A stretch of 15,307 nucleotides of DNA, taken from assembly GCA_905221605.1 (NCBI GenBank), contig CAJNDS010001523.1:1-15307 (forward strand), read 5' to 3'. Each line of letters starts with the position of its first letter. The first letter of the stretch is position 1. Source of the stretch: Symbiodinium natans. Taxonomy: Eukaryota > Sar > Dinophyceae > Suessiales > Symbiodiniaceae. The notes under the pieces were generated by a model. That model did no database searches. It saw nothing but the letters and a program-made list of their open reading frames with translations, and was not told the DNA's origin. The position numbers and the translations under genes are program-made. Shown one piece after another: positions 8,099 to 15,307 of the stretch.

Positions 8099-8155
8099 GT
8101 TTAGGGTGTTGGCCTTATAAGGGTTTAGGGTTTAGGGTCTAAGGTTTAGGGTTTA
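8099..8155 (+). repeat. Interstitial TTTAGGG telomere-type repeats inside the LTR
   Basis: Perfect TTTAGGG units occur at 8100-8106, 8124-8130, 8131-8137 and 8145-8151, with degenerate units between them. On the element's coding strand this is CCCTAAA, upstream of gag. The same tract recurs in the second LTR copy at about 14901-14956, with one GT lost. TTTAGGG is the plant-type telomere unit, also known from dinoflagellates. Confidence 0.8.
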
Positions 8156-8163
8156 AGTTTGCC

Positions 8164-8169
8164 TATATA
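8164..8169 (-). promoter_or_regulatory. TATA-like sequence in the LTR
   Basis: TATATA lies about 110 bases upstream (minus strand) of the ATG at 8058, and a second AT box (TTATAA, about 8115-8120) lies nearer. LTR promoters often have such a box, but dinoflagellate promoters commonly lack a canonical TATA box. The assignment is positional only. Confidence 0.25.
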
Positions 8170-8323
8170 CCATAAAGCAACCCCTACAGCCTCACTTTCC
8201 GAGCAGCTGGGCTGTAAAGATGCACGGAGAAAACAAGGTCAGGAATGAAACTATGCTTTCAGGCAAAAGAATTATAACCTAAGAGTGTCCTAGTACAATA
8301 AGTCAATAAGTCTATTTCGCAGA

Positions 8324-8443
8324 AGCGACTTTCGCCGCTCTGTATAATGCTGTATGTAGCGACTCTCGCCGCTGTGGACGACAATGCTAGAATGCACGCT
8401 TAAATTGGCAACGAACAAGTCTATAGTAGCGGCTCGCGCCGCT
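8324..8443. repeat. Three related 16-nt dyad elements in the LTR
   Basis: AGCGACTTTCGCCGCT (8324-8339), AGCGACTCTCGCCGCT (8358-8373) and AGCGGCTCGCGCCGCT (8428-8443) are variants of one motif. The third forms a 6-bp stem with a 4-nt loop; the first two pair imperfectly. All three are conserved in the second LTR at 15125-15140, 15159-15174 and 15229-15244. They may be protein-binding or RNA-structure sites in the LTR's U3 portion. Confidence 0.7.
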
Positions 8444-8525
8444 GAAGGCTCTGAGACAAATATCCCAAATCATAACAGCCACCCCCTATAACCCCATCCT
8501 TCAGATGGATTATTAAAAAAAGACA

Positions 8526-8660
8526 AAAACATGGGCCATTATTGGACCCGACCCGCCCCCTCCCCCCCCAAAAAAAAAAAAGAACAACAACAACAAACTC
8601 TGTCTGCACTTGTACCTGCCCAACATAGCCTTTACATAGACATGGTTGCATCATAAACCT
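8526..8660. other. Flank of the LTR with C-run, A-run and AAC microsatellite
   Basis: A run of eight C is followed by about 12 A and then (AAC)4 at roughly 8563-8597. No coding frame here resembles a protein. If the LTR ends at 8525, this is host flank and AAAAC (8526-8530) is the candidate target-site duplication. Confidence 0.5.
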
Positions 8661-8940
8661 CAAAACGTAACTTCAGCTAACTTCCGATAACTTCATATAA
8701 CTTTTTGGGCTAACTTCTACTAACTTCTACTAGCTGTTAAGCATGCCAACACAAAAAACACTATAAGGTCTTATATTCCATCATAGCTGTTACGGAGAGT
8801 TATATCTTAGCTAATTCTATAGCTTATTTCTAACTTTCGCTAACTACTACTAAGAGTTGCTATACTAAAAAATGAGTACGCTAACTTCCTATAACTTCCT
8901 TCATATTCTAATTACATGCTATAACACAATTCCTCAGCCC
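8661..8940. repeat. AT-rich stretch with recurring TAACTTC words
   Basis: TAACTTC or near variants, usually as CTAACTTCTA or ATAACTTC, recur at irregular spacing in about 8669-8730 and again about 8830-8905. It looks like a decayed short tandem repeat. No gene is visible. Confidence 0.6.
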
Positions 8941-9409
8941 AGTAGGTGGGGCAGGCTTGTGTTTCTAACGCGGCTGTTTGGGGTATGTAGCCCGGAAGAC
9001 ATGCTTCAATGTTTTTCTGCGAACTGATTTCCGAGTTTTCCTTGCTGAATCGTTTTCCCATTTTAGGAAACGAAATTTTGCAAGCTCGGCATTTCGCTTT
9101 CATTTGAAGCTGTCAGCTGTTCAAGCTTACTTTCGGGTGTATCCGGTTTTGTGTCAGTTAGTGGGGAGGAGATCCTGTGATCTCATCTGAGCCATAGGTG
9201 CTGTCCACTTGGGCTGTGCATGTCAGCTTGGGTTTTTGTCAATCCAGCTTCTGACTTGGCAACTCTGCTTTCAGCACAGATCTCGTCCGTGATTTGGGAT
9301 TTTCTGGCTCCTTCTTCGCGCAAGCTGTGGCAGGCTACATCGGTGGCTAAACACTGCTTTGCTCGTTCGCATTACTCCTTGCTACGTCTTGTGGCTGCCA
9401 TAGCCTTAC
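8941..9409. other. No recognisable gene
   Basis: Only short open frames without recognisable protein features occur. T-rich plus-strand composition would allow intron or leader sequence of the plus-strand frames that follow, but nothing fixes this. Confidence 0.4.
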
Positions 9410-10074
9410 GTGGCAATGATCCGAGACGTGATGCTCCTCTACACGCTGGCCCTTGTGCGCAGCAGCATGGCTATGACCAGGCGCGGCTTCGCTGACAACG
9501 CACCTCCGGAGATTTCTGGCCATCGCAGGCCCACTTCGGCTCTTGAAATGGACCTTGTGGGGGTTCTTTCGCAACACTTGCAATCAACTGTTGACATCAA
9601 TGTGGAGATCGGCGACACTGTTTGGTCTGCAAATCGGGTCATGATGAGGTGCCTTCATCGGCGACGGAGTCTTCAGACACGGCTGCAACTACCATTGCTT
9701 CCAGCTCTTCGGCTGTCTCTTGTACTCCTGCTACGACTAGTACCGATCCTGGACTTGTTCTCAGGCTGCAGAACTTGGGGAGGGCCATGCACGCTTCATC
9801 TCGTCTTGGTTCTTTGGACATGGAAGCTCCCTTGGCAGTCAACAATCGTTCGGGCACAGGCACTTCACCTTTGGAGAGTTTTACTGTGGGCACCGTGTCT
9901 CGTCCTGCATCGCAAAACGCTCCGGGCGGCATCCATGTGGTCACGACGCGCTACCATCCTGTGAGTCGAGCTGATCTGACTGCGCCTTCGGTCAATTCAG
10001 TGAATCAGGAGTACCCGGCATCTGACGCTCTGGCTTCAGCCGCTGCCGGGCGCCCACTGGAATCGCTTGACTGA
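9410..10074 (+). CDS. Hypothetical Ser/Thr-rich protein segment with an internal frame change
   Basis: Two overlapping plus frames read as one possible protein. The frame from ATG 9410 looks coding up to about 9650, with GFADNAPPEISGHRRP, SALEMDLVGVLSQHL and IGDTVWSANRVMM. The frame from ATG 9622 takes over with a Ser/Thr/Ala-rich stretch (about 9650-9750), then a mixed region with LQNLGRAMHASSRLGSL and YPASDALASAAAGRP before a stop at 10074. A single-base frame change or a small intron near 9640-9655 would join them. I recognise no domain. The reverse strand is also partly open here, so orientation is favoured, not proven. It could be an exon of a host gene or a fragment of another mobile element. 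Confidence 0.35.
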
Positions 10075-10546
10075 TTCTGCAGCTCTTGTATTCTGACAGC
10101 TAAAGCGGATAGTGCATTTCTTTTGCTGTGCCTTTCTTGAAAGTAAGCTCTTGTGAGCGGCTGGGACGCAGCTCTCGCACGGCACTGGCTTGCTTGTGAA
10201 AAATTTCTCTTTGAGCAGCTGGTCTCTTGTGATTCACAAAGACTTTTTCAGTACCTTGAGCACTCGCATTGGCTCACGTCTGGCACTGCTGCATGAAGCT
10301 TTGACATGCTCTGATGTCCGGTGCTTCTTGTGCAACTTCAGTCTTTGCATTCCAAGATTGCGCTCATTGCATGTTGGTGCACATTTCGCTGCCTTGTAGT
10401 GAGCTCAGCCTCACTGCACGTGGGCTGCGTCTGGCATGCATGCTCTTCTGGCACATGCTTTGGCTCCTTGCGCATTACAGTTTTCTTGTTTCCAATTGTT
10501 CGGTGCTTGTCCTGCAGGTATTTGCCTTAGTTAGCCTGGCTGCGTC
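10075..10546 (+). other. Possible intron or spacer
   Basis: This stretch is T-rich and lacks convincing coding content. It ends near a pyrimidine-rich run followed by TGTCCTGCAG (AG at 10516-10517), which resembles a 3' splice site about 30 bases upstream of the next ATG. No matching donor can be assigned with confidence. Confidence 0.25.
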
Positions 10547-11161
10547 ATGGATTGCCCACGCCAAGTTTGCTTGCGGTTCAACTCCAGCAAGCCCAGTTCG
10601 GATGGTGCTCGCCGGCTTCGTCAGGACTCAGATCTCAGTGAAGTTTGGGAAGCTATTGCGGCGCTGGAATCCAACCAAGGTCTTCTGCTTTCCATGCAGG
10701 AGAAGATCACTCGTGTGCAACAGGATCAGTCGCTCCTACGTGATCGCCTCGATGTCTTGGAAGTTCATCTTCGCTTGCGGAACCTCTCGCTGGCGGAGAA
10801 TTCAGAGACTTGGAATGACTTCACACGGGCCTTACGTGCGTCTGTGATGGAATCGTCTACTTCATCCGATTTTGCTCGTGGGCATGTTTCGTTGGACATG
10901 GCTTTCGGTCAATGCCTTCGTGATGTTGACGGTCAGTGCGCGGCTTTAGATGCCCAGATCTCGGCCTTGCAGGAACACTTCAACACATTGGCAATGCTGA
11001 TTCACCGTTTCCTAGCTCTTCGCGGCATGCTGCTCCCTAGTGGCCTCAAGGCTTGGGTTTTGCTTCGGTTTTGCTTCGGGGGTTGGTTCCCGGTTTTTGT
11101 TCGGTTTTCGGCTTTCTTTCGATGTCCATATTCCACAATCACACGCCCTTCCCAACCATAA
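10547..11161 (+). CDS. Hypothetical coiled-coil protein
   Basis: The ATG at 10547 follows an in-frame TAG at 10532. Residues about 25-80 form an amphipathic helical stretch (DLSEVWEAIAALESNQ, LLSMQEKITRVQQDQSLLRD, RLDVLEVHLRL), and a second helix-rich part lies at about 115-155 (CAALDAQISALQEHFNTLAM). The final 35 or so residues come from a GGTTTTGCTTC-type low-complexity region and look non-coding, so the genuine 3' end or a splice donor may lie near 11030-11050. The family is unknown. It could belong with the Ser/Thr-rich frame upstream as parts of one gene. Confidence 0.45.
   Translation: MDCPRQVCLRFNSSKPSSDGARRLRQDSDLSEVWEAIAALESNQGLLLSMQEKITRVQQDQSLLRDRLDVLEVHLRLRNLSLAENSETWNDFTRALRASVMESSTSSDFARGHVSLDMAFGQCLRDVDGQCAALDAQISALQEHFNTLAMLIHRFLALRGMLLPSGLKAWVLLRFCFGGWFPVFVRFSAFFRCPYSTITRPSQP
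11055..11125. repeat. T/G-rich low-complexity tract
   Basis: GGTTTTGCTTC is repeated and followed by G- and T-run variants. It probably marks the edge of coding sequence rather than protein. Confidence 0.5.
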
Positions 11162-11245
11162 CAGCCTGTGCGGCTCAAAATGATGAGGGCGTCTAGGATT
11201 GTCTGCTCCTAGTTTTTGTCTGCAACCGGTTTCCAACTTTTCTGC

Positions 11246-11285
11246 GAAATCCTTAACCTCATGTGGCAATGAGGTTAAGGATTTC
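11246..11285. repeat. Perfect 16-bp hairpin
   Basis: GAAATCCTTAACCTCA (11246-11261) pairs perfectly with 11270-11285 around an 8-nt loop, TGTGGCAA. The stem shares CCTTAACCTCA with the palindromic array that follows but has a different centre, so it is a diverged or founding member. Confidence 0.8.
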
Positions 11286-11439
11286 ATCTAGCTGCTGGGA
11301 ACCATCGCGATCTGCTTTTGGAGCCTGGTGGCCTGACCTTTGCTTTCTTTCTGCACAGATGTAAAAGAAACAAAATCTTAGGCCCGCGCAGCGGCCGAAA
11401 AATAATTTTGGCTTCTTCAACCCGGAAGATTTCCCGGCC

Positions 11440-13025
11440 CGACTCCGGAATGTTTTCCTTGAAAATCCTGAACCTCAGTTGGCCAACTGAGGTTAATCAA
11501 GGAAATTTGCCGGCCCCGGCTCCGGATTTTCTCCCGAAAATCCTCAGCCTAAGTTGGCCGACTGAGGTTTAGGAAATTTCCTGGCCCTGACTCCGGATTC
11601 TTCCCTGAAAAAAAAAACCTGTAACCTCCGTTGGCCAACTGAGCTTAAGGAATCTTCGGGGAACCTCACTTAGCCAACTGAGGTCTAGGAACTTGCCCGC
11701 CCACAGCTCCGGATTCTTGCCCGAAAATGCTTAATCTCTTAGTTGGCCCACTGAGGTTAAGGATTTCGAAAAACTTGATTGGCCCACACGGAGGATGCGA
11801 AAGATAGACGGGGCTTGCACCGCACGGACAATGTGAAAGGTTAACCCTGAAAACTTAGCCCCGCGCAGCGGCCGAAAAAATATTCGCTTCTCAGACACGA
11901 GGATTACCCGGCAGTTTTGCAAAAAAGCCTTCGCCTCAGTTGGCCAGCCGATGTTCAGGAGATTTTCCGGCCCCGGAGTCCCGGTCCGGATATTGGCGAA
12001 AAAACCTGAACCTCAGTTGGCCAGCAGAGGTTAAGGAATTTTTCCGGTCCCGGGCGCGAATTTCTGGCCGAAAGGTATAAGATCCGAATTTCTGTGCAAA
12101 AACTGGCCCAACACCTTAAACTCAGCAAAATTTCCTTAACCTCAGTTGGCCAACTGAGGTTAAGGATTTGGCCCGGGGGGACGGTGTGTAAAATATGTTT
12201 TTTCCTTAACCCTGGCCAGGAAAAAACCGGTTTTATACACCGTCACGGCTGGTGTTGAAGGCCGTGACGGTGTATAAAACCGGTTTTTTCCTGGCCAGGG
12301 TTAAGGAAAAAACATATTTTACACACCGTCCCCCCGGGCCAAATCCTTAACCTCAGTTGGCCAACTGAGGTTAAGGAAATTTTGCTGAGTTTAAGGTGTT
12401 GGGCCAGTTTTTGCACAGAAATTCGGATCCGATACTAAAAACCTCCTTCGATACTAAAAGCCTCCTTAACCTCAGCCGGCCAACTGAGGTAAAGAAAATT
12501 TGCTGAGTTAAAGGTTCTTAGCCACCGAAAAATTTTCTTACCCCCAGTTGGCCGAGTTTAAGGTTTTTGGCCAGAAAATTCGGCTCCGATATTAAAACCT
12601 TAATGTCAACTGGCCAACCAAGGTTAAGGATTTAAATCCGGACCCGGACCGAAAAAACTTCGTCCATTGCGCAGGGCTAAGTTACCGGAAAATCTCCTGA
12701 ACATCGGCTGGCCAACTGAGGTTCGTAAAAGAGCCGGGAAATTCTCTGTGCGAAGCAAAAAAAATTTTCGGCCGCTGCGCGGGGCTAAGTTCGGGACCAG
12801 AAAACTTCTCAAGCATCGGTTGGCCAACTGAGATAGCGGATTTTCGCAAAACCTGCCGGAAAATCCTCCGTGAGAAGCGCTTTTCGGTCGGCCGCTGCGC
12901 AGGGCTAAGTTTTCAGAATTAACCTGTCACATTACCCGCGCGGCACAAGCCACGTCTATCTTTCACATCCTCCGCGTGGGACAAGCAAAAAATGTTCGGC
13001 TGCTGCGAGGGGCTATGCTTTCAGG
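11440..13025. repeat. Array of palindromic repeats, mirrored about a central inverted repeat
   Basis: Variants of CCTCAGTTGGCCAACTGAGG recur at about 11473, 11548, 11625, 11664, 11736, 11934, 12011, 12140, 12351, 12470, 12541, 12604, 12702 and 12814. In the left part the unit is about 75 bp: the palindrome followed by a GGCCCCGGCTCCGGATT-like block and a CCCGAAAA block. A second motif, CGCGCAGCGGCCGAAAA, is in plus orientation at about 11384 and 11861. It is in minus orientation at about 12655, 12764, 12884 and 12990. No coding sequence is visible. Confidence 0.85.
12081..12429. repeat. Perfect inverted repeat, 169-bp arms with 11-nt loop
   Basis: Bases 12081-12249 are exactly complementary to 12261-12429 by base-by-base reading, with loop TGGTGTTGAAG at 12250-12260. 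Each arm contains a perfect 32-bp palindrome (12134-12165 and 12345-12376) made of CCTTAACCTCAGTTGG and its complement. Similarity ends at GATCC/GGATC on both sides. The structure could extrude as a very long cruciform or be transcribed as a long hairpin. Confidence 0.92.
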
Positions 13026-13552
13026 GATAGTCTTTGACATAGTGTTTCTGCTCAGAACCGCAAGACCCAGCTCGGGACTCGGGACCCCTTAGATTTGGTG
13101 GCCTAAGCAAGCCCAGCCCCGAAACCTAATCCCCAACAAATTTATGTTTCCTTCACCACGCTAAGTCAACGACACAAATTCCGCCACTGGGGAGACAACC
13201 CAGGATGCATTTTCGGTATTGTACCACCACTCCCCACAGCCCAGCCACACATCTGAACTCGGTGGCGAACTTTCAGCCGGCCAACCTGCAGATCGTACCA
13301 ACTTCACACTTTGCTATTTCGGTGGCAATTTGTTCCAACAACCACTCAACCGCCCAGGCACAGCACACACCCCCGTTGGCCCAGCACGGGGTATCCCAAC
13401 AGCTTTGCAGCTCATCTATCATTTGTTTTGCAGATCATCCATCATTTCCAGCCAAAATCGCATGTCGCCTGTTCGGCAACAATATTTCCTTAAACAGCAG
13501 CCCAAAAACCCTTAAACACAGCAACATTCTTAGGCACAGCCAATAAAGAAAT
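13026..13552. other. No recognisable feature
   Basis: Short plus-strand open frames exist, but the translations are low-complexity and mutually overlapping, without recognisable domains. I see no repeat or RNA gene. Confidence 0.4.
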
Positions 13553-14080
13553 TTGGCAATGACGAGGACTACTTCACTGATCAGCTTCAAGCGTGGGCAG
13601 TTCCTGACACAGTCAAGAATAGGCTGGCACGTGGTGGGTTTAAGACCAGCAGTTAGCAGCAGTCTTGAATCCGCAGCAGTCAACAGCAGTCGTGAACCCG
13701 CAGCAGCAGTCAACGGTAGCAACAGCAGGACGCTAGAAGCAGGGGTGAAGTTCCAGGCTGATTGGGCGTTGAAGTTAGCTACGTTGTGCTCTATGGTGTG
13801 TGGGGTTAAGGGTGATGCGACGACTTCTGTGCAGCTGAAAGAAGTGGCTGGTGGTCTTGATACTGGTTACAGCTGTGGTGGCCGTGTGGGAATGCTTGAA
13901 GGGTTCTACAAAGAACCTGGTGAGCTTGAAGGCGATGAGATCTGGAGTTTAAAGCCGAACATCGTGAAGTGTTGGCGTTGCTGGCCAAAGCAAGGAGCCT
14001 GGAAGAAGAAGAGAGGCTTCGTCATTTGGCTGCGAAGTATTTTCCAGAACGTCGTGAAGCTGGACCCTCTACATCAGTGA
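13553..14080 (+). CDS. Hypothetical protein, possibly a fragment
   Basis: The open frame runs 175 codons from an ATG. Its first third is Ser/Ala/Asn-rich because of the CAG repeats. The middle (about 13740-13935: VKFQADWALKLATLCSMVCG and GFYKEPGELEGDE) looks like real protein. From 13939 to 14085 the neighbouring frame (two bases on) looks more like coding sequence than this one does. The original protein therefore probably continued there after a frameshift. No family is recognised; a decayed gag-like gene of another element is possible. Confidence 0.3.
   Translation: MAMTRTTSLISFKRGQFLTQSRIGWHVVGLRPAVSSSLESAAVNSSREPAAAVNGSNSRTLEAGVKFQADWALKLATLCSMVCGVKGDATTSVQLKEVAGGLDTGYSCGGRVGMLEGFYKEPGELEGDEIWSLKPNIVKCWRCWPKQGAWKKKRGFVIWLRSIFQNVVKLDPLHQ
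13640..13735. repeat. CAG-rich short tandem repeats
   Basis: Two imperfect units of about 30 bases share GCAGCAGTC, TGAAYCC and GCAGCAGTCAAC, embedded in further CAGCAG triplets. On the reverse strand they would encode repeated SRLLLTAA. Confidence 0.65.
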
Positions 14081-14085
14081 GGTGA
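13939..14085 (+). pseudogene. Helical charged coding fragment in an alternative frame
   Basis: Directly after a TGA this frame encodes 48 residues including EFKAEHREVLALLAKARSLE and EEERLRHLAAKYFPERRE, strongly helical and charged. It has no ATG. It fits as the continuation of the 13553 frame after a small indel near 13936. Further fragments may follow to about 14310, but I cannot support them. Confidence 0.35.
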
Positions 14086-14309
14086 GAGATGGGGTGACCT
14101 CAGTGCGTGTGGGTGGTTTGGGCGAACCTGGTGGAGTTGGACCGAGGGCAAGCAGATGGTTGCCTTGGATCCTACAGCCCTATTTCCTGAACGTCCTGTA
14201 CGACGAGACATTGGGGTCCAGACGCATGAGCAGAGGACGTTGTGCAGGTGCTGTCGAGAAGCCGGTGGACAGTCGCTACATGGGAATGGTGGGCAACAGC
14301 GAAGCTTGA

Positions 14310-14556
14310 GACCTACCAGAACAGGCTGAATGGGCTTGCGAGAAGAGCGAGCTTGTTGGGCCGTGGCGTGGATGTTGGGCGTTGGCTGTGTGAGAAGGGA
14401 GGCCAAAAGTTCAACAGAAGATGGTGTATAGGGCCAATCGGCCATTCTTGAGGACCCACCGCTTGGAGAGCATGGGTACCTACGGTAGTCAGTTGGATTG
14501 CCAAAACGCCTGGTGAGCCTACCTTGACAGGTGGCTCAAGGAGGGGTGATGAAAGG
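14310..14556. other. Unassigned flank of the second LTR
   Basis: No gene is recognised. A minus-strand frame runs from the LTR (ATG at 14861) through this flank to 14313, but after the LTR edge its sequence is unrelated to Gag, so it is chance read-through. AAAGG at 14552-14556 is the candidate duplicated target site. Confidence 0.4.
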
Positions 14557-15307
14557 TGTCGAATGAGATGCACCCGTCGCTGTTGGCCTTTGTTGGTTCC
14601 AGGACATGCCGTAGGCAAGGGCGGAACACAAGAAGCAGCGAAGCAGCAGACATGCAGGCAACAGGTCGCATGTGTCTCTGGTCGTGTGTGTTGTTCGTGT
14701 GGTTGCCTCCGTGGTTGAGGTAGGACCACCGACTGGCCAATGGGCTTCGGGAGCTGCTGTGTGAGGTGAAAAGTGAGCGAGCCTCTTGTGGTGCAGCAGT
14801 CGGGGTAGTGGAGCCTCGCTGCCCTTGCTGCGTTCGTACAAGAGACAGACCAAGCTGCCATGTCGTTTGCTGGACCTCAAGAGCCCCGTGCTCTTGAAAG
14901 AGTTTAGGGTTGGCCTTATAAGGGTTTAGGGTTTAGGGTCTAAGGTTTAGGGTTTAAGTTTGCCTATATACCATAAAGCAACCCCTACAGCCTCACTTTC
15001 CGAGCAGCTGGGCTGTAAAGATGCACGGAGAAAACAAGGTCAGGAATGAAACTATGCTTTCAGGCAAAAGAATTATAACCTAAGAGTGTCCTAGTACAAT
15101 AAGTCAATAAGTCTATTTCGCAGAAGCGACTTTCGCCGCTCTGTATAATGCTGTATGTAGCGACTCTCGCCGCTGTGGACGACAATGCTAGAATGCATGC
15201 TTAAATTGGCAACGAACAAGTCTATAGTAGCGGCTCGCGCCGCTGAAGGCTCTGAGACAAATATCCCAAATCATAACAGCCACCCCCTATAACCCCATCC
15301 TTCAGAT
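14557..15307 (-). repeat. Second LTR copy (solo LTR or 3' LTR of another element), cut by window end
   Basis: It is collinear with 7772-8506 in the same orientation. It differs by five substitutions, an extra ACCGACTGGCCAATGGGC (18 nt, near 14729-14746) and a missing GT in the TTTAGGG tract. To its left the sequence is unrelated to the primer-binding site and gag found beside the first copy. It therefore cannot be the 5' LTR of a minus-strand element extending left. It is either a solo LTR or the 3' LTR of a minus-strand element lying to the right. If 14557 is the true edge, AAAGG at 14552-14556 is the candidate target-site duplication. Confidence 0.75.

Larger units (their letters stand above)
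1..8525 (-). mobile_element. Ty1/copia-type LTR retrotransposon with methyltransferase-like and TET/JBP-like domains (3' end outside window)
   Basis: The minus strand carries, in order, an LTR, Gag with zinc fingers, aspartic protease, a C5-methyltransferase-like domain, the integrase N-terminal part, a 2OG/Fe(II) oxygenase-like domain, a coiled coil, reverse transcriptase and RNase H. Integrase before reverse transcriptase is the Ty1/copia order, and the RNase H and YVDD regions match copia style. The right LTR is defined by a near-identical second copy at 14557-15307. The left (3') LTR lies outside the window. The coding path is broken by at least five frame changes and the integrase core is mostly absent, so this copy is probably defective. 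The right boundary (8525) is inferred from a GACA end pairing with the TGTC start at 7772; only 7772-8506 is confirmed by the second copy. Confidence 0.85.
7772..8525 (-). repeat. 5' long terminal repeat of the copia-type element
   Basis: Bases 7772-8506 match 14557-15307 with 5 substitutions, one 18-nt indel and one 2-nt indel. On the plus strand the repeat starts TGTCGAATGAG, and identity stops exactly at that TG, as expected for an LTR edge (TG...CA). The other edge is beyond the second copy's visible part. AGACA ending at 8525 would give a 4-bp TGTC/GACA terminal inverted repeat and an LTR of about 754 bp. Inside are TTTAGGG repeats, TATA-like sequences, three related 16-nt dyads and an open frame that runs into gag. 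Internal element sequence begins immediately to the left, on the minus strand. Confidence 0.75.

Noticed and set aside
8563-8597. A-run as a poly(A) tail of a retroposed gene
   Set aside because: It follows a C-run and leads into an AAC microsatellite, with no retroposed gene body beside it.
8421-8663. 80-codon minus-strand frame at the LTR outer edge
   Set aside because: It spans the C-run, A-run and AAC microsatellite and has no protein-like features.
11440-12840. CRISPR-like array of palindromic repeats
   Set aside because: Spacing is irregular, units are diverged, the intervals are themselves repeats rather than unique spacers, and the setting is eukaryotic with no cas genes.
14313-14861. 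182-codon minus-strand open frame resembling the Gag N-terminus
   Set aside because: The similarity covers only the LTR part; past 14557 it reads unrelated flank, so it is LTR read-through rather than a second gag gene.

Overview
The window looks like nuclear DNA of a dinoflagellate, most likely of the Symbiodiniaceae/Suessiales type. The reasons are a Ty1/copia-type polyprotein with domain content typical of dinoflagellate elements as I know them, interstitial TTTAGGG telomere-type repeats, sparse coding content and abundant palindromic repeats. This taxonomic call is inference; no rRNA, spliced-leader or host marker gene is present.

Bases 1 to about 8525 hold one minus-strand LTR retrotransposon, cut by the left edge of the window. 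Reading from right to left it has a 5' LTR (about 8525-7772), a possible primer-binding site, and Gag with a CCCH zinc finger and a damaged zinc knuckle. Gag ends in a degenerate aspartic-protease-like segment. A second frame (5081-2835) carries an intact DSG protease motif, a C5-cytosine-methyltransferase-like domain with a PPC motif, and the start of an integrase. A short frame then leads into a TET/JBP-like 2-oxoglutarate/Fe(II) oxygenase-like domain, followed by a coiled coil, reverse transcriptase (DISKAFL, YVDD) and RNase H running off the left edge. At least five frame changes break the coding path, and most of the integrase catalytic core seems to be missing, so this copy should not be autonomous.

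Bases 8526-8940 are AT-rich with scattered TAACTTC words. Bases 9400-11160 on the plus strand hold two or three open frames of unknown function (a Ser/Thr-rich one and a coiled-coil one), possibly exons or fragments of a host gene. Bases 11240-13025 are a remarkable palindromic array built from variants of CCTCAGTTGGCCAACTGAGG. At its centre is a perfect inverted repeat with 169-bp arms and an 11-nt loop, and the flanking units are mirrored about it.

Bases 13553-14310 contain a CAG-rich stretch and unrecognised, frame-broken plus-strand coding fragments. Bases 14557-15307 are a second copy of the LTR in the same orientation, with 5 substitutions and 2 indels over about 735 aligned positions. 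It lacks the adjoining PBS/gag, so it is a solo LTR or the 3' LTR of another minus-strand element beyond the window.

The most interesting content is one mobile element apparently encoding both a putative DNA methyltransferase and a putative TET/JBP-type oxygenase, plus the large perfect palindrome.
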